NCBI RefSeq assembly: GCF_900109755.1
Contig: NZ_FOAR01000001.1
Span: forward strand, 124,001 to 188,000
Direction: 5' to 3'
From: Pseudomonas agarici
Lineage (GTDB): Bacteria; Pseudomonadota; Gammaproteobacteria; Pseudomonadales; Pseudomonadaceae
Length of the DNA: 64,000 nt
Part shown: piece by piece, positions 10,772 to 18,774 of the stretch
How the letters are laid out: each line of letters begins with the position of its first letter
Position numbering within the stretch: the first letter of the stretch is position 1
Notes under the pieces: generated by a model
The model's input: the letters and a program-made list of their open reading frames with translations, nothing else
Told to the model about the DNA's origin: nothing
Database searches by the model: none
Translations under genes and position numbers: made by a program

Positions 10772-11292
10772 TCGAGGTCTTCCCGCAGCTCGCGAGCGTA
10801 TCGCTGCGAATTATGCACATAGTGCGCGGCACTGGCTTCGAGCATCTTCTTCTGCGGCTCGGTCAGCTCACGCACCACCTTGCCCGGCGATCCCATCACC
10901 AGCGAACCATCGGGAATTTCCTTGCCTTCGCCGATCAACGAATTGGCGCCGATAATGCAGTTCTTGCCGATCTTCGCACCATTGAGAATCACCGCGTTGA
11001 TGCCGATCAGGCTGTAGTCGCCCACGGTACAGCCATGCAGCATGGCGTTATGACCGATGGTCACGCCAGTGCCGATGGTCAGCGGATACCCCATGTCGGT
11101 GTGCATCACCGTACCGTCCTGGACGTTACTGTTACGACCGATCAGGATCAACTCGTTATCACCGCGCAACACCGCGTTGAACCAGACGTTGGCACCCTCT
11201 TGCAGCTTGACCTTGCCCACCAGCACGGCATTGGGGGCCACCCAGCTCCGCGGGTGGGCTTCGACGCGAAAGTCGCCCAAACGGTATTTCAT
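10768..11292 (-). CDS. Gamma-class carbonic anhydrase-like hexapeptide-repeat protein
   Basis: The 174-residue protein is a left-handed beta-helix of hexapeptide repeats (for example [19 protein letters not shown]). Histidines in VMHTDMG and IGHNAMLHG are placed like the zinc ligands of gamma-carbonic anhydrases (YrdA/PaaY type). Family members form trimers with zinc between subunits; many lack measurable anhydrase activity. A GAGGA site precedes the ATG. It overlaps the DUF1289 gene downstream and follows a NUDIX gene on the same strand. Confidence 0.88.
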   Translation of the reverse strand: MKYRLGDFRVEAHPRSWVAPNAVLVGKVKLQEGANVWFNAVLRGDNELILIGRNSNVQDGTVMHTDMGYPLTIGTGVTIGHNAMLHGCTVGDYSLIGINAVILNGAKIGKNCIIGANSLIGEGKEIPDGSLVMGSPGKVVRELTEPQKKMLEASAAHYVHNSQRYARELREDLE

Positions 11293-11349
11293 ACGGTAGT
11301 CCTCACGGATCGGCTACGACGCCATGCAGATGATGGCCTGTACGCTTCG

Positions 11350-11949
11350 CTATAGATTGATAAACCGCTCGGGCGGCTTGTGCAGGCTGATCTTGGCGTC
11401 ATACAGCAGATTGATCAACTCGACGATCATGATCGCCGTGAGCCCCCAAATCTTGTATTCACCATAGCGATAGCTGGGGACGTACCAGCTCTGGCCCTGA
11501 TAGTCGATGCGGTGGGTGTGTTCACGTGGGTCCTGGCGAAAGAACGCCAGCGGCACATTGAACACGGCGGCGATCTCGGCATCGTTGGCCCGGTATTCGA
11601 CAAAATCCGGAACCACCCCGACATACGGCGTTACTCTGATCCCATGCAGCGAGATCAGCGGACTGAGCGGACCAACGATTTCCACCAAGCCCGGCGCCAG
11701 ACCGATCTCCTCCTCGGCTTCACGCAGCGCGGTGAAGACCAGATCGGGATCTTCGGGATCGCGGCGACCACCGGGAAACGCGACTTCGCCACCATGGGTC
11801 GAAAGACCGCTGGCCCGCAGGGTCAGCACCAGTTCGGGCTCTTCGCTGCGCGTGATCGGCACCAATACCGCCGCTTCGGGAAAACGTCGATCCGTTTCCA
11901 GGGTGCGCGGAGTATGCTCGCTTATACGTCGAAGTAGCTCATCCAGCAT
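11350..11949 (-). CDS. CoA pyrophosphatase-type NUDIX hydrolase
   Basis: The 199-residue protein contains the extended CoA-NUDIX pattern, with LTLRASGLSTHGGEVAFPGG followed by a Nudix box with REAEEEIGL (about 55-95). The family splits CoA or oxidised CoA into 4'-phosphopantetheine and adenosine nucleotide. I prefer ATG 11949, with GAG 7 bases upstream, over an in-frame TTG at 11961. It is divergent from the second NUDIX gene at 12096. Confidence 0.88.
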   Translation of the reverse strand: MLDELLRRISEHTPRTLETDRRFPEAAVLVPITRSEEPELVLTLRASGLSTHGGEVAFPGGRRDPEDPDLVFTALREAEEEIGLAPGLVEIVGPLSPLISLHGIRVTPYVGVVPDFVEYRANDAEIAAVFNVPLAFFRQDPREHTHRIDYQGQSWYVPSYRYGEYKIWGLTAIMIVELINLLYDAKISLHKPPERFINL

Positions 11950-12095
11950 GGCTAATCTCAATTTCTGACTTACCCTGCATCATGCACCAAACCGACAGGT
12001 CGCCCAACCCCTCAACCGATGCATATCGCGAAAGCACAACTTGCCGACAGGCGACCGACCACGCGAAGATAGACGGGCCATCCAGAGAGTCCAGC

Positions 12096-12653
12096 ATGAA
12101 GTTTTGCAGCCAGTGCGGTAAACCGGTCAGTCAACGCATCCCCGAGGGCGACACGCGCCTGCGTTTTGTCTGCGATCATTGTCAGACCATTCATTATCAG
12201 AACCCCAATATCGTCGCCGGCTGCCTGCCGGTGTGGGGCAGCCAGGTGCTGCTCTGCAAACGCGCCATCGAGCCGCGCCTGGGCTATTGGACCCTGCCGG
12301 CCGGTTTCATGGAGAACGGCGAGACCGTCGAGGACGCCGCGCGTCGGGAAACCTTCGAGGAAGCTTATGCGCGGGTACGTAACTTGAACATCTACACGCT
12401 CATCGATGTGCCGCATATCAATCAGGTCCATGTGTTCTACCGCGCTGAATTGGCCGACCTGGATTTCCGTGCCGGCACCGAAAGCCTGGAAGTACGACTG
12501 TTCGAAGAACACCAGATCCCCTGGTCCGAACTGGCGTTCAAGACTGTCAGGCGTACCTTGGAATGTTTTTTCGCCGACCGCCCCACGCAACGGTTTCCGG
12601 TGCGCAACGAAGCCGTGTCGCCCATGATGCCCAAAGCAGCCTACCCCCAATAA
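12096..12653 (+). CDS. NUDIX hydrolase with N-terminal zinc ribbon
   Basis: The 185-residue protein starts MKFCSQCGKPV and has a second CDHC pair, forming a four-cysteine zinc ribbon (about residues 4-34). A Nudix domain follows, with GFMENGETVEDAARRETFEE in the region 70-90. The last position of the box is EEAYA rather than EExG, as in several of these short NudC-like proteins. The substrate is a nucleoside diphosphate derivative, not further defined. The upstream in-frame codons 11982-12095 look non-coding. Confidence 0.85.
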   Translation: MKFCSQCGKPVSQRIPEGDTRLRFVCDHCQTIHYQNPNIVAGCLPVWGSQVLLCKRAIEPRLGYWTLPAGFMENGETVEDAARRETFEEAYARVRNLNIYTLIDVPHINQVHVFYRAELADLDFRAGTESLEVRLFEEHQIPWSELAFKTVRRTLECFFADRPTQRFPVRNEAVSPMMPKAAYPQ

Positions 12654-12686
12654 TCCACTCCACCATTTTTCAGGGATACCGTTTCA

Positions 12687-13187
12687 ATGCGTTGGTTGCT
12701 TGCCGTTTTCTGCCTGTCCTTCGCCGCGCTGACCCAGGCTTCCGCCGACCCGCTGCAAGGTCGGATGATTGAAAAGGTCCTGGTCCTCAAGTCCGCCCAC
12801 CAGTTGCAACTGGTCAGCGACGGTAAGCCACTGAAAACCTACCGGATTTCTCTGGGCAGGAACCCCAAGGGACAGAAACAGGTTGAAGGCGATCGCCGTA
12901 CACCGGAGGGGTTCTACTGGATCGACTGGCGTAAGACCAGCGACAAATTCAATCTATCGATGCACATTTCCTATCCCAATATCAGCGATGCCGCACGCGC
13001 CCGCCGCGAAGGCCTCAACCCCGGCAGCATGATCATGATCCACGGCACACCGGACTCCGAGGACTACCCGGAGCAGTGGCTGCATACCCTTGACTGGACC
13101 GACGGTTGCGTCGGCATGCGCAACGTCGACATGCGCGAAGTGTGGAGCCTGGTCAAGGACGGCACCTTGGTGGAAATTCGCCCCTGA
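12687..13187 (+). CDS. L,D-transpeptidase (YkuD family), exported
   Basis: The 166-residue protein has a signal peptide (1-20, ending ASA) and a YkuD catalytic domain. The active-site pattern is visible as IHGTPDSEDYP...DWTDGCVGMRN, with catalytic Cys in DGCVGM and His in the upstream IHG. Such enzymes form 3-3 cross-links or attach lipoproteins to peptidoglycan in the periplasm. It follows the NUDIX gene by 33 bases and ends at a good terminator, so the two may form one unit. Confidence 0.92.
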   Translation: MRWLLAVFCLSFAALTQASADPLQGRMIEKVLVLKSAHQLQLVSDGKPLKTYRISLGRNPKGQKQVEGDRRTPEGFYWIDWRKTSDKFNLSMHISYPNISDAARARREGLNPGSMIMIHGTPDSEDYPEQWLHTLDWTDGCVGMRNVDMREVWSLVKDGTLVEIRP

Positions 13188-13220
13188 AGCGCCCTCCACC
13201 CTGATACCAGCAAAACCCAG

Positions 13221-13255
13221 AATGCCCGGCATGCTCGTCATACCGGGCATTTTAT
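13221..13255 (+). terminator. Rho-independent terminator after the L,D-transpeptidase gene
   Basis: A 9-base stem (AATGCCCGG 13221-13229 / CCGGGCATT 13243-13251) with a 13-base loop is followed by TTTATT. It lies 33 bases after the stop at 13187 and just before the nag promoter region, separating the two units. Confidence 0.85.
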
Positions 13256-13272
13256 TGCGCTCGAAGATCACC

Positions 13273-13317
13273 AGTGGCATTGACATGGTATTCAAGTGGT
13301 ATTAGTTTGGTGCCACT
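13273..13317 (+). promoter_or_regulatory. nag operon promoter with 11-bp phased operator repeats
   Basis: TTGACA (13280-13285) and TAGTTT (13303-13308), 17 bases apart, form a plausible sigma-70 promoter. The same stretch carries TGGCATT (13275), TGGTATT (13286), TGGTATT (13297) and TGGTGCC (13308), exactly 11 bases apart. It is bracketed by AGTGGCA (13273-13279) and its inverse TGCCACT (13311-13317). The repeats cover both promoter boxes, as expected for repression by the adjacent GntR/HutC-type regulator. The regulator link is inference. Confidence 0.65.
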
Positions 13318-13359
13318 ACCCGAGCGAAAAACCTCCAACAACCGCATCGGAAATCCTAC

Positions 13360-14091
13360 ATGAACAATATGCTCGCCCTGCGTCCCGACGAGTCCCAGCC
13401 TACGCCGTTGTACCTGCAACTGGCGCGCAACCTGGAAGCCGCCATTCATGCCGGCCAATGGAAAGCCGAGCAGGCATTGCCCTCGGAACGTAACTTGAGC
13501 GAACAGTTGGGGATCTCCCGAGTAACGGCCCGCAAGGCCCTGGAGATCCTCTTCGAACAAGGCCTGGTGCGCCGTAACCAGGGTTCGGGAACCTTTATCA
13601 CCCCGCGCCTGGAGCAACCGCTGTCACGCCTGTCGAGCTTCAGCGAAATGCTCCGCTCCAAGGGTTTTGCGCCCAGCTCGCAATGGCTGGAGCGCCATAT
13701 CGCCCTGCCCAGCCACGAAGAACTGATCCGCCTGGGCCTGTCCCCCAGTGACAAGGTCGCGCGCCTCAAACGGCTGCGCAAGGCCGACGACACGGTCATG
13801 GCCATCGAGATGAGCACCTTGCCCGCCGCGCTGATCCCCGAGCCGGAACAGGTCGGCGACTCGCTCTATGAATACCTGGACAGCATCGGTCGACCCGTGG
13901 TCCGCGCCCTGCAACATATCCGCGCGATCAATGCCTCACCGGACTTCGCCGCCCTGGTGAGCATCGAGCCCGGCACCGCGATGCTATTGATGACCCGTAT
14001 CGGCTACCTCGAGGACAACACCCCCATCGAACTGACCGACACCTATTGCCGTAACGATTATTACGATTTCGTCGCCGAGCTGCGACGTTAG
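13360..14091 (+). CDS. GntR/HutC-family regulator of GlcNAc use (NagR/NagQ type)
   Basis: The 243-residue regulator has an N-terminal winged helix (about 15-82) with the GntR signature LPSERNLSEQLGISRVTARKAL. A C-terminal UTRA ligand domain (about 95-240) begins RLSSFSEMLRSKG. Family members of this context sense phosphorylated amino sugars. It is the first gene of the nag operon, 20 bases before nagA, and probably autoregulates through the phased repeats at 13273-13317. The effector is inferred from context. Confidence 0.9.
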   Translation: MNNMLALRPDESQPTPLYLQLARNLEAAIHAGQWKAEQALPSERNLSEQLGISRVTARKALEILFEQGLVRRNQGSGTFITPRLEQPLSRLSSFSEMLRSKGFAPSSQWLERHIALPSHEELIRLGLSPSDKVARLKRLRKADDTVMAIEMSTLPAALIPEPEQVGDSLYEYLDSIGRPVVRALQHIRAINASPDFAALVSIEPGTAMLLMTRIGYLEDNTPIELTDTYCRNDYYDFVAELRR

Positions 14092-14111
14092 CCTGCCCAG
14101 GGGAACCTGCC

Positions 14112-15218
14112 ATGTCCGAAGACAATATCCTTACCCCGCAAGGCTGGATTCGCGGCCGCCTGGTCCATCAGGCGGGCAAAGTGCAACGTATAGAAGGCAC
14201 CCTCTGCGATCCGGCCGACAACGACCTGCCCTACCTGCTGCCCGGTTTTATCGACTTACATGTCCACGGCGGTGGCGGCAAGGACGTCATGCAGGGTGAC
14301 GAGGCTTTCGAAACCATCGCCCGCACCCACCTACGCTTCGGCACCACCTCGTTGCTGGCCACGACCATGACCGCACCGCCCGAGGAAATCGGCGAAATCC
14401 TCACCCAGCTCGGCCATTACTGCGAACAGCGCCTGCCCGGCACCGCCCGTGTCCTCGGCGTCCACCTCGAAGGCCCGTTCATCAACCCCGGCAAACTGGG
14501 CGCCCAACCGAATTTCGCCCACACGGCAATCGCCGCCGAGATCGATGAATACCTGCGCCGCGCACCGATCAGGGTGATCACCATCGCTCCGGAAATTGCC
14601 GGTCACGCCCAGTTGATCCGTGCCCTCAGCCAGCGTGGCATACGCATGCAGATCGGGCACACCCTGGGTAGCTACGAAGAAGGCGTCGCCGCCCTCGACG
14701 CCGGAGCCACCAGTTTCACCCACTTGTACAACGCCATGAGCCCGCTGCATCACCGCGAGCCGGGCATCGTCGGTGCCGCCCTGGCCCATGCCCGCTACGC
14801 CGAACTGATCCCCGATCTGCTGCATGTGCATCCAGGCGCCATGCGCGTGGCCCTGCGCTCGATCCCCTGCCTCTACTGCGTGACCGATTCGACCGCTGCC
14901 GCCGGCATGCCGGATGGCGAGTACCGGTTGGGCAGCCATACCGTAACCAAATGCCTGGGCGGCGTGCGCTTAGCCGATGGCACCCTGGCCGGCAGCACCC
15001 TGACCATGGATCAGGCCTTGCGCAACTTGGTGAAGATCGGCCTGTCCATCGCCGAAGCCTCGCAACGCCTCTCGCAGTTCCCCGCCGACTACCTCGGCCT
15101 GGCACAACGCGGACGCCTGGAGCCTGGAGCCTGGGCCGACTGTGTACGCCTGGATCGCTCACTGACACTGACCTCGGTAAGGGTCGAAGGAGAAGCCGTT
15201 GACTTCCAGAATGCTTGA
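14112..15218 (+). CDS. nagA: N-acetylglucosamine-6-phosphate deacetylase
   Basis: NagA removes acetate from GlcNAc-6-P to give GlcN-6-P. The 368-residue amidohydrolase shows LPGFIDLHVHGGGGKDVMQ (about 44-62, first metal histidines). HLEGPFINPGKLGA holds the metal glutamate (about 118-131), and MQIGHTLGSYEEG and FTHLYNAMSPLHHREPG give further histidine ligands. A catalytic aspartate region reads CVTDSTAAAGMPDG. The 3' end overlaps the next gene by 20 bases. Confidence 0.96.
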   Translation: MSEDNILTPQGWIRGRLVHQAGKVQRIEGTLCDPADNDLPYLLPGFIDLHVHGGGGKDVMQGDEAFETIARTHLRFGTTSLLATTMTAPPEEIGEILTQLGHYCEQRLPGTARVLGVHLEGPFINPGKLGAQPNFAHTAIAAEIDEYLRRAPIRVITIAPEIAGHAQLIRALSQRGIRMQIGHTLGSYEEGVAALDAGATSFTHLYNAMSPLHHREPGIVGAALAHARYAELIPDLLHVHPGAMRVALRSIPCLYCVTDSTAAAGMPDGEYRLGSHTVTKCLGGVRLADGTLAGSTLTMDQALRNLVKIGLSIAEASQRLSQFPADYLGLAQRGRLEPGAWADCVRLDRSLTLTSVRVEGEAVDFQNA

Positions 15219-16221
15219 AGAGGCGTTGTCCTCCCATGAAGCGGTCAGCCGCCAGCTGCGCCAACTCGACGACGGTCTGAGCGAGATCGCCGCCCGCCTG
15301 CGCCAGCAGCCGCCGCATGTGGCAATGACCGTCGCCCGTGGTAGCTCCGACCACGCCGCCAGTTATTTCGCCTACCTGACCATGCAGAAGACTGGCGTGC
15401 CGGTGGCGTCGCTGCCGATGTCGGTGGTCACCCTGCGACATTCGCCCCTGCGGGTCAGCGGGCAGGCCGTATGGGCCTTTTCCCAATCAGGCCAAAGCCC
15501 CGACCTGGTCGACAGCCTGCACCTACTGCGCGAGCGCGGCGCCCTGAGCGTGGCCATGGTCAACGCGCTCGACTCGCCGCTGGAGGCCGCCTGTGAATAC
15601 ACCGTACCGCTGCTGGCCGGGGCCGAGCAAAGCGTCGCCGCCACCAAGAGCTTTATTGCCACCCTCAGCGCCAGCGCCCGGCTGCTCGGTCATTGGCAAC
15701 AGGATCGCGCCCTGCTCGACGCCGGCCAGGCCTTGCCCGCCGGCCTGCGACAGGCTGCTGCCCTGGACTGGAGCAAGGCCATCGAGGTGCTGCGCGGCAG
15801 CGAGCGGCTGATGGTGATCGGTCGCGGCGCCGGCTTTGCCATTGCCCAGGAAGCCGCATTGAAGTTGAAGGAAACCTCGGCGATCCAGGCCGAGGCCTTC
15901 AGTAGCGCAGAAGTTCGCCACGGCCCGATGGCCCTGATCGGCACCGGTTACCCATTGCTGGTCTTCGCCCCACGGGGCGCGGAACAGGCCGGACTGCTCA
16001 AGCTGGCCACCGACATGCGCGAACTCGGTGCCCGCGTGCTGCTCGCCGCGCCGTCCGATATCGCCGAACGCGACCTGGACCTGGACCGCGCCGAACATCC
16101 GGCCCTCGACCCGATCCTGGCGATCCAGAGCTTCTATGTGATGGCCGCTCAACTGGCCGAGGCCCGCGGCATGGATCCTGATCAACCGCGTCACCTGAGC
16201 AAAGTCACCCGTACCCACTGA
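15199..16221 (+). CDS. SIS-domain glucosamine-6-phosphate deaminase/isomerase (NagB-II type)
   Basis: The 340-residue protein has two SIS domains like the isomerase half of GlmS. ARGSSDHAASYFAYL is near residue 36, SQSGQSPDLVDSL near 95 and ETSAIQAEAFSSAEVRHGP near 225. In nag operons lacking the classical NagB it converts GlcN-6-P to fructose-6-P and ammonia. I chose the TTG at 15199 because AAGGAG (15187-15192) sits 6 bases upstream; the ATG at 15211 would be 18 bases away. It overlaps nagA by 20 bases, suggesting translational coupling. Confidence 0.9.
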   Translation: MTSRMLEEALSSHEAVSRQLRQLDDGLSEIAARLRQQPPHVAMTVARGSSDHAASYFAYLTMQKTGVPVASLPMSVVTLRHSPLRVSGQAVWAFSQSGQSPDLVDSLHLLRERGALSVAMVNALDSPLEAACEYTVPLLAGAEQSVAATKSFIATLSASARLLGHWQQDRALLDAGQALPAGLRQAAALDWSKAIEVLRGSERLMVIGRGAGFAIAQEAALKLKETSAIQAEAFSSAEVRHGPMALIGTGYPLLVFAPRGAEQAGLLKLATDMRELGARVLLAAPSDIAERDLDLDRAEHPALDPILAIQSFYVMAAQLAEARGMDPDQPRHLSKVTRTH

Positions 16222-16234
16222 CGAGTACAGCGCC

Positions 16235-18751
16235 ATGCATAACAATAATGAGATCACCCTCGGCGCTCCGCTGAGCGGCCCCGTACTTCCCCTCACCCGC
16301 GTCGAGGATGCGGTCTTCGCCAGCGGGGCCATGGGCGAAGGCATCGCCATCGATCCGCTCAACGACACGCTGCATGCGCCCTGTGCCGGAGTGATCGTGC
16401 ATATCGCGCGAACGCTGCACGCCTTGACCCTGCGTGCCGACAACGGCGCCGAACTGCTGCTGCACCTGGGCCTGGATACGGTCGAACTGCAAGGCGAAGG
16501 TTTTACTCTGTTGATCGAGGAAGGCGCCCAGGTCACTGCCGGCCAGGCCCTGCTGCGCTTCGATCTCGACCGGGTCGCCCGACGCTGCACAAGCCTGGTG
16601 AGCCCGCTGGTGCTGACTAACGGCGAACACTATCAACTACGGCTCCTGCCCCTCGACTCGGTAAAGGTCGGTGAGCCGTTACTGCAGATCCTGTCGCGCC
16701 AGACTGCCCCTCCACCGGCAACGGTTACCGACACGATGCCCGAAGAAGTCCGTGGCAGTGCCCGGGTCGCCCATCGCGGCGGCCTCCACGCGCGTCCGGC
16801 GGCCTTGCTGCGCCAGACCGCACAAGGTTTCAACTGTGAAGCGCGGCTGTGCCTGGGAGACAAATCTGCCTCCCTCACCAGCCTGATCGGCATCATGGGC
16901 TTGGGCGTCACCGAACAGGCCCAGGTGGAAATCACCTGCCGTGGCACCGATCGCGAAGCGGCCCTGCGGGCACTGCTGCAGGTCTTGCAAACACCGCTGG
17001 CCGAAGGCAAACATCACGCAGCCCCGTCCCACCCAACCACCTCCAGCCAACCGGCCGAGTCCGGCGTGCTGCATGGCGTGTGCGCCGCTCCCGGACTGGT
17101 CAGCGGCCCGCTCGCACACCTGCAAGCCATCGAGCTGGCGCCCGATACCCGTGGGCATATCGCCGACGAACAACTGCAGGCCCTGGATATCGCCCTGGAG
17201 AAGGTCCGCGCCGAGATCTACGATACCTTGCAACAGGCCCACGGGCGCCAGGATCACGAAGAACAAGCGATCTTCAACGCTCACCTGGCCCTGCTCGAAG
17301 ACCCGGCCCTGCTTGATGCCGCCAGCCAGGCCATCGAACAGGGCAGCGCGGCGACCCATGCCTGGAGCCAGGCCATCGAAACCCAATGCCAGGTGCTGTT
17401 GAACTTGGGCAACCCGTTGCTCGCCGAACGCGCCAACGATTTGCGCGACCTGCGCCAACGGGTATTGCGTGCCCTGCTCGGCAAGGCCTGGCACCCTGAA
17501 GTGGCGCAAGGCTCGATTGTCGTCGCCCAAGAGCTGACCCCTTCCGACCTCCTGCTGATCAGCCAGCAGAAAATCGCCGGGCTGTGCATGGCCGAAGGCG
17601 GCGCCACTTCCCATGTGGCGATCCTCGCTCGGGGCAAGGGTTTGCCCTGCCTGGTAGCCCTCGGCCCGCGACTGCTGGAAATCGCTCCCGGTCAGCAGCT
17701 GGTACTCGATGCCGATCACGGACGCCTCGAACTGACCCCCGATACCACACGCCTCGAAGAAGTCGCCCTGGCCCACTGGCAACATCAGTTGCGGCGCCAG
17801 CAGCAACAGGTGCACAGCCACTCACCGGCACGGACCCGTGACGGCCTGTCCATCGAGGTGCTGGTCAATGTCGCCTCGGCCCATGAAGCCAGGGAGGCCA
17901 ATCAAGGCGGCGCCGACGGTGTCGGCCTGCTGCGCACCGAGTTTCTGTTTGTCGACCGCCAGCACGCGCCCGATGAACAAGAACAGCGCAACGCCTACCA
18001 GGGCGTGATCGATGCCATGGGCAACAAGCCCGTCATCATCCGCACCATCGATGTCGGTGGCGATAAGCATCTCGACTACCTGCCACTCCCCGCCGAAGCC
18101 AACCCTGTGCTCGGCCTACGTGGCATCCGCCTGGCCCAGGCCCGGCCAGAACTGCTGGATCAGCAACTGCGTGCCCTACTGCAAGTCAGCCCGCTGCAAC
18201 GCTGTCGGATCCTACTGCCGATGATCAGCGAGGTCGATGAACTGTTGCAAATCCGCCAGCGCCTCGACGAACTGGCCGCCGAGCTGGGCATCAGCCAGCG
18301 TCCCGAGCTGGGGGTGATGATCGAGGTCCCATCCGCCGCCCTGCTGGCCGAACAGTTGGCAGAGCACGCCGACTTCCTCTCCATCGGCACCAACGACCTG
18401 TCGCAATACACCCTGGCCATGGACCGCGACCATGCGGGCCTGGCCGCCAGGGTGGACGCCCTGCACCCGGCGGTGCTGCGCCTGATTGCCCAGACCTGCG
18501 CGGGCGCCGCTCGCCATCAACGCTGCGTCGGCGTCTGTGGTGCCCTGGCCTCGGACCCGTTGGCGACGCCACTGCTGATCGGTCTGGGCGTCAGTGAACT
18601 GTCCGTGAGCCCGCCGCAGATCGGCGAGATCAAGGAACGGGTACGCAGTCTCGACGCCGCCGAATGTCGCCGGATCAGCCAGTCGCTGCTCCAGCTCGGC
18701 AGTGCCGCCAGCGTCCGCGAGAGCTGCCGCCGACACTGGCCGCTGAGCTGA
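16235..18751 (+). CDS. nagF: PTS fusion protein EIIA-HPr-EI for N-acetylglucosamine
   Basis: The 838-residue cytoplasmic phosphotransferase carries three PTS modules. EIIA of the glucose class spans about 1-155, with His62 and phospho-acceptor His77 in LLLHLGLDTVEL. HPr spans about 170-260, with His185 in GLHARPAALL. Enzyme I spans about 275-838, with His460 in GGATSHVAILARG and the PEP-binding NVASAHEAREANQGGADGVG and SIGTNDLSQY regions. It carries phosphate from PEP to the EIIB domain of NagE, so this strain needs no separate HPr or EI for this sugar. It is 13 bases after the deaminase gene and 23 before nagE. Confidence 0.95.
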   Translation: MHNNNEITLGAPLSGPVLPLTRVEDAVFASGAMGEGIAIDPLNDTLHAPCAGVIVHIARTLHALTLRADNGAELLLHLGLDTVELQGEGFTLLIEEGAQVTAGQALLRFDLDRVARRCTSLVSPLVLTNGEHYQLRLLPLDSVKVGEPLLQILSRQTAPPPATVTDTMPEEVRGSARVAHRGGLHARPAALLRQTAQGFNCEARLCLGDKSASLTSLIGIMGLGVTEQAQVEITCRGTDREAALRALLQVLQTPLAEGKHHAAPSHPTTSSQPAESGVLHGVCAAPGLVSGPLAHLQAIELAPDTRGHIADEQLQALDIALEKVRAEIYDTLQQAHGRQDHEEQAIFNAHLALLEDPALLDAASQAIEQGSAATHAWSQAIETQCQVLLNLGNPLLAERANDLRDLRQRVLRALLGKAWHPEVAQGSIVVAQELTPSDLLLISQQKIAGLCMAEGGATSHVAILARGKGLPCLVALGPRLLEIAPGQQLVLDADHGRLELTPDTTRLEEVALAHWQHQLRRQQQQVHSHSPARTRDGLSIEVLVNVASAHEAREANQGGADGVGLLRTEFLFVDRQHAPDEQEQRNAYQGVIDAMGNKPVIIRTIDVGGDKHLDYLPLPAEANPVLGLRGIRLAQARPELLDQQLRALLQVSPLQRCRILLPMISEVDELLQIRQRLDELAAELGISQRPELGVMIEVPSAALLAEQLAEHADFLSIGTNDLSQYTLAMDRDHAGLAARVDALHPAVLRLIAQTCAGAARHQRCVGVCGALASDPLATPLLIGLGVSELSVSPPQIGEIKERVRSLDAAECRRISQSLLQLGSAASVRESCRRHWPLS

Positions 18752-18774
18752 TAACAACAATAAGGAGACACGCC

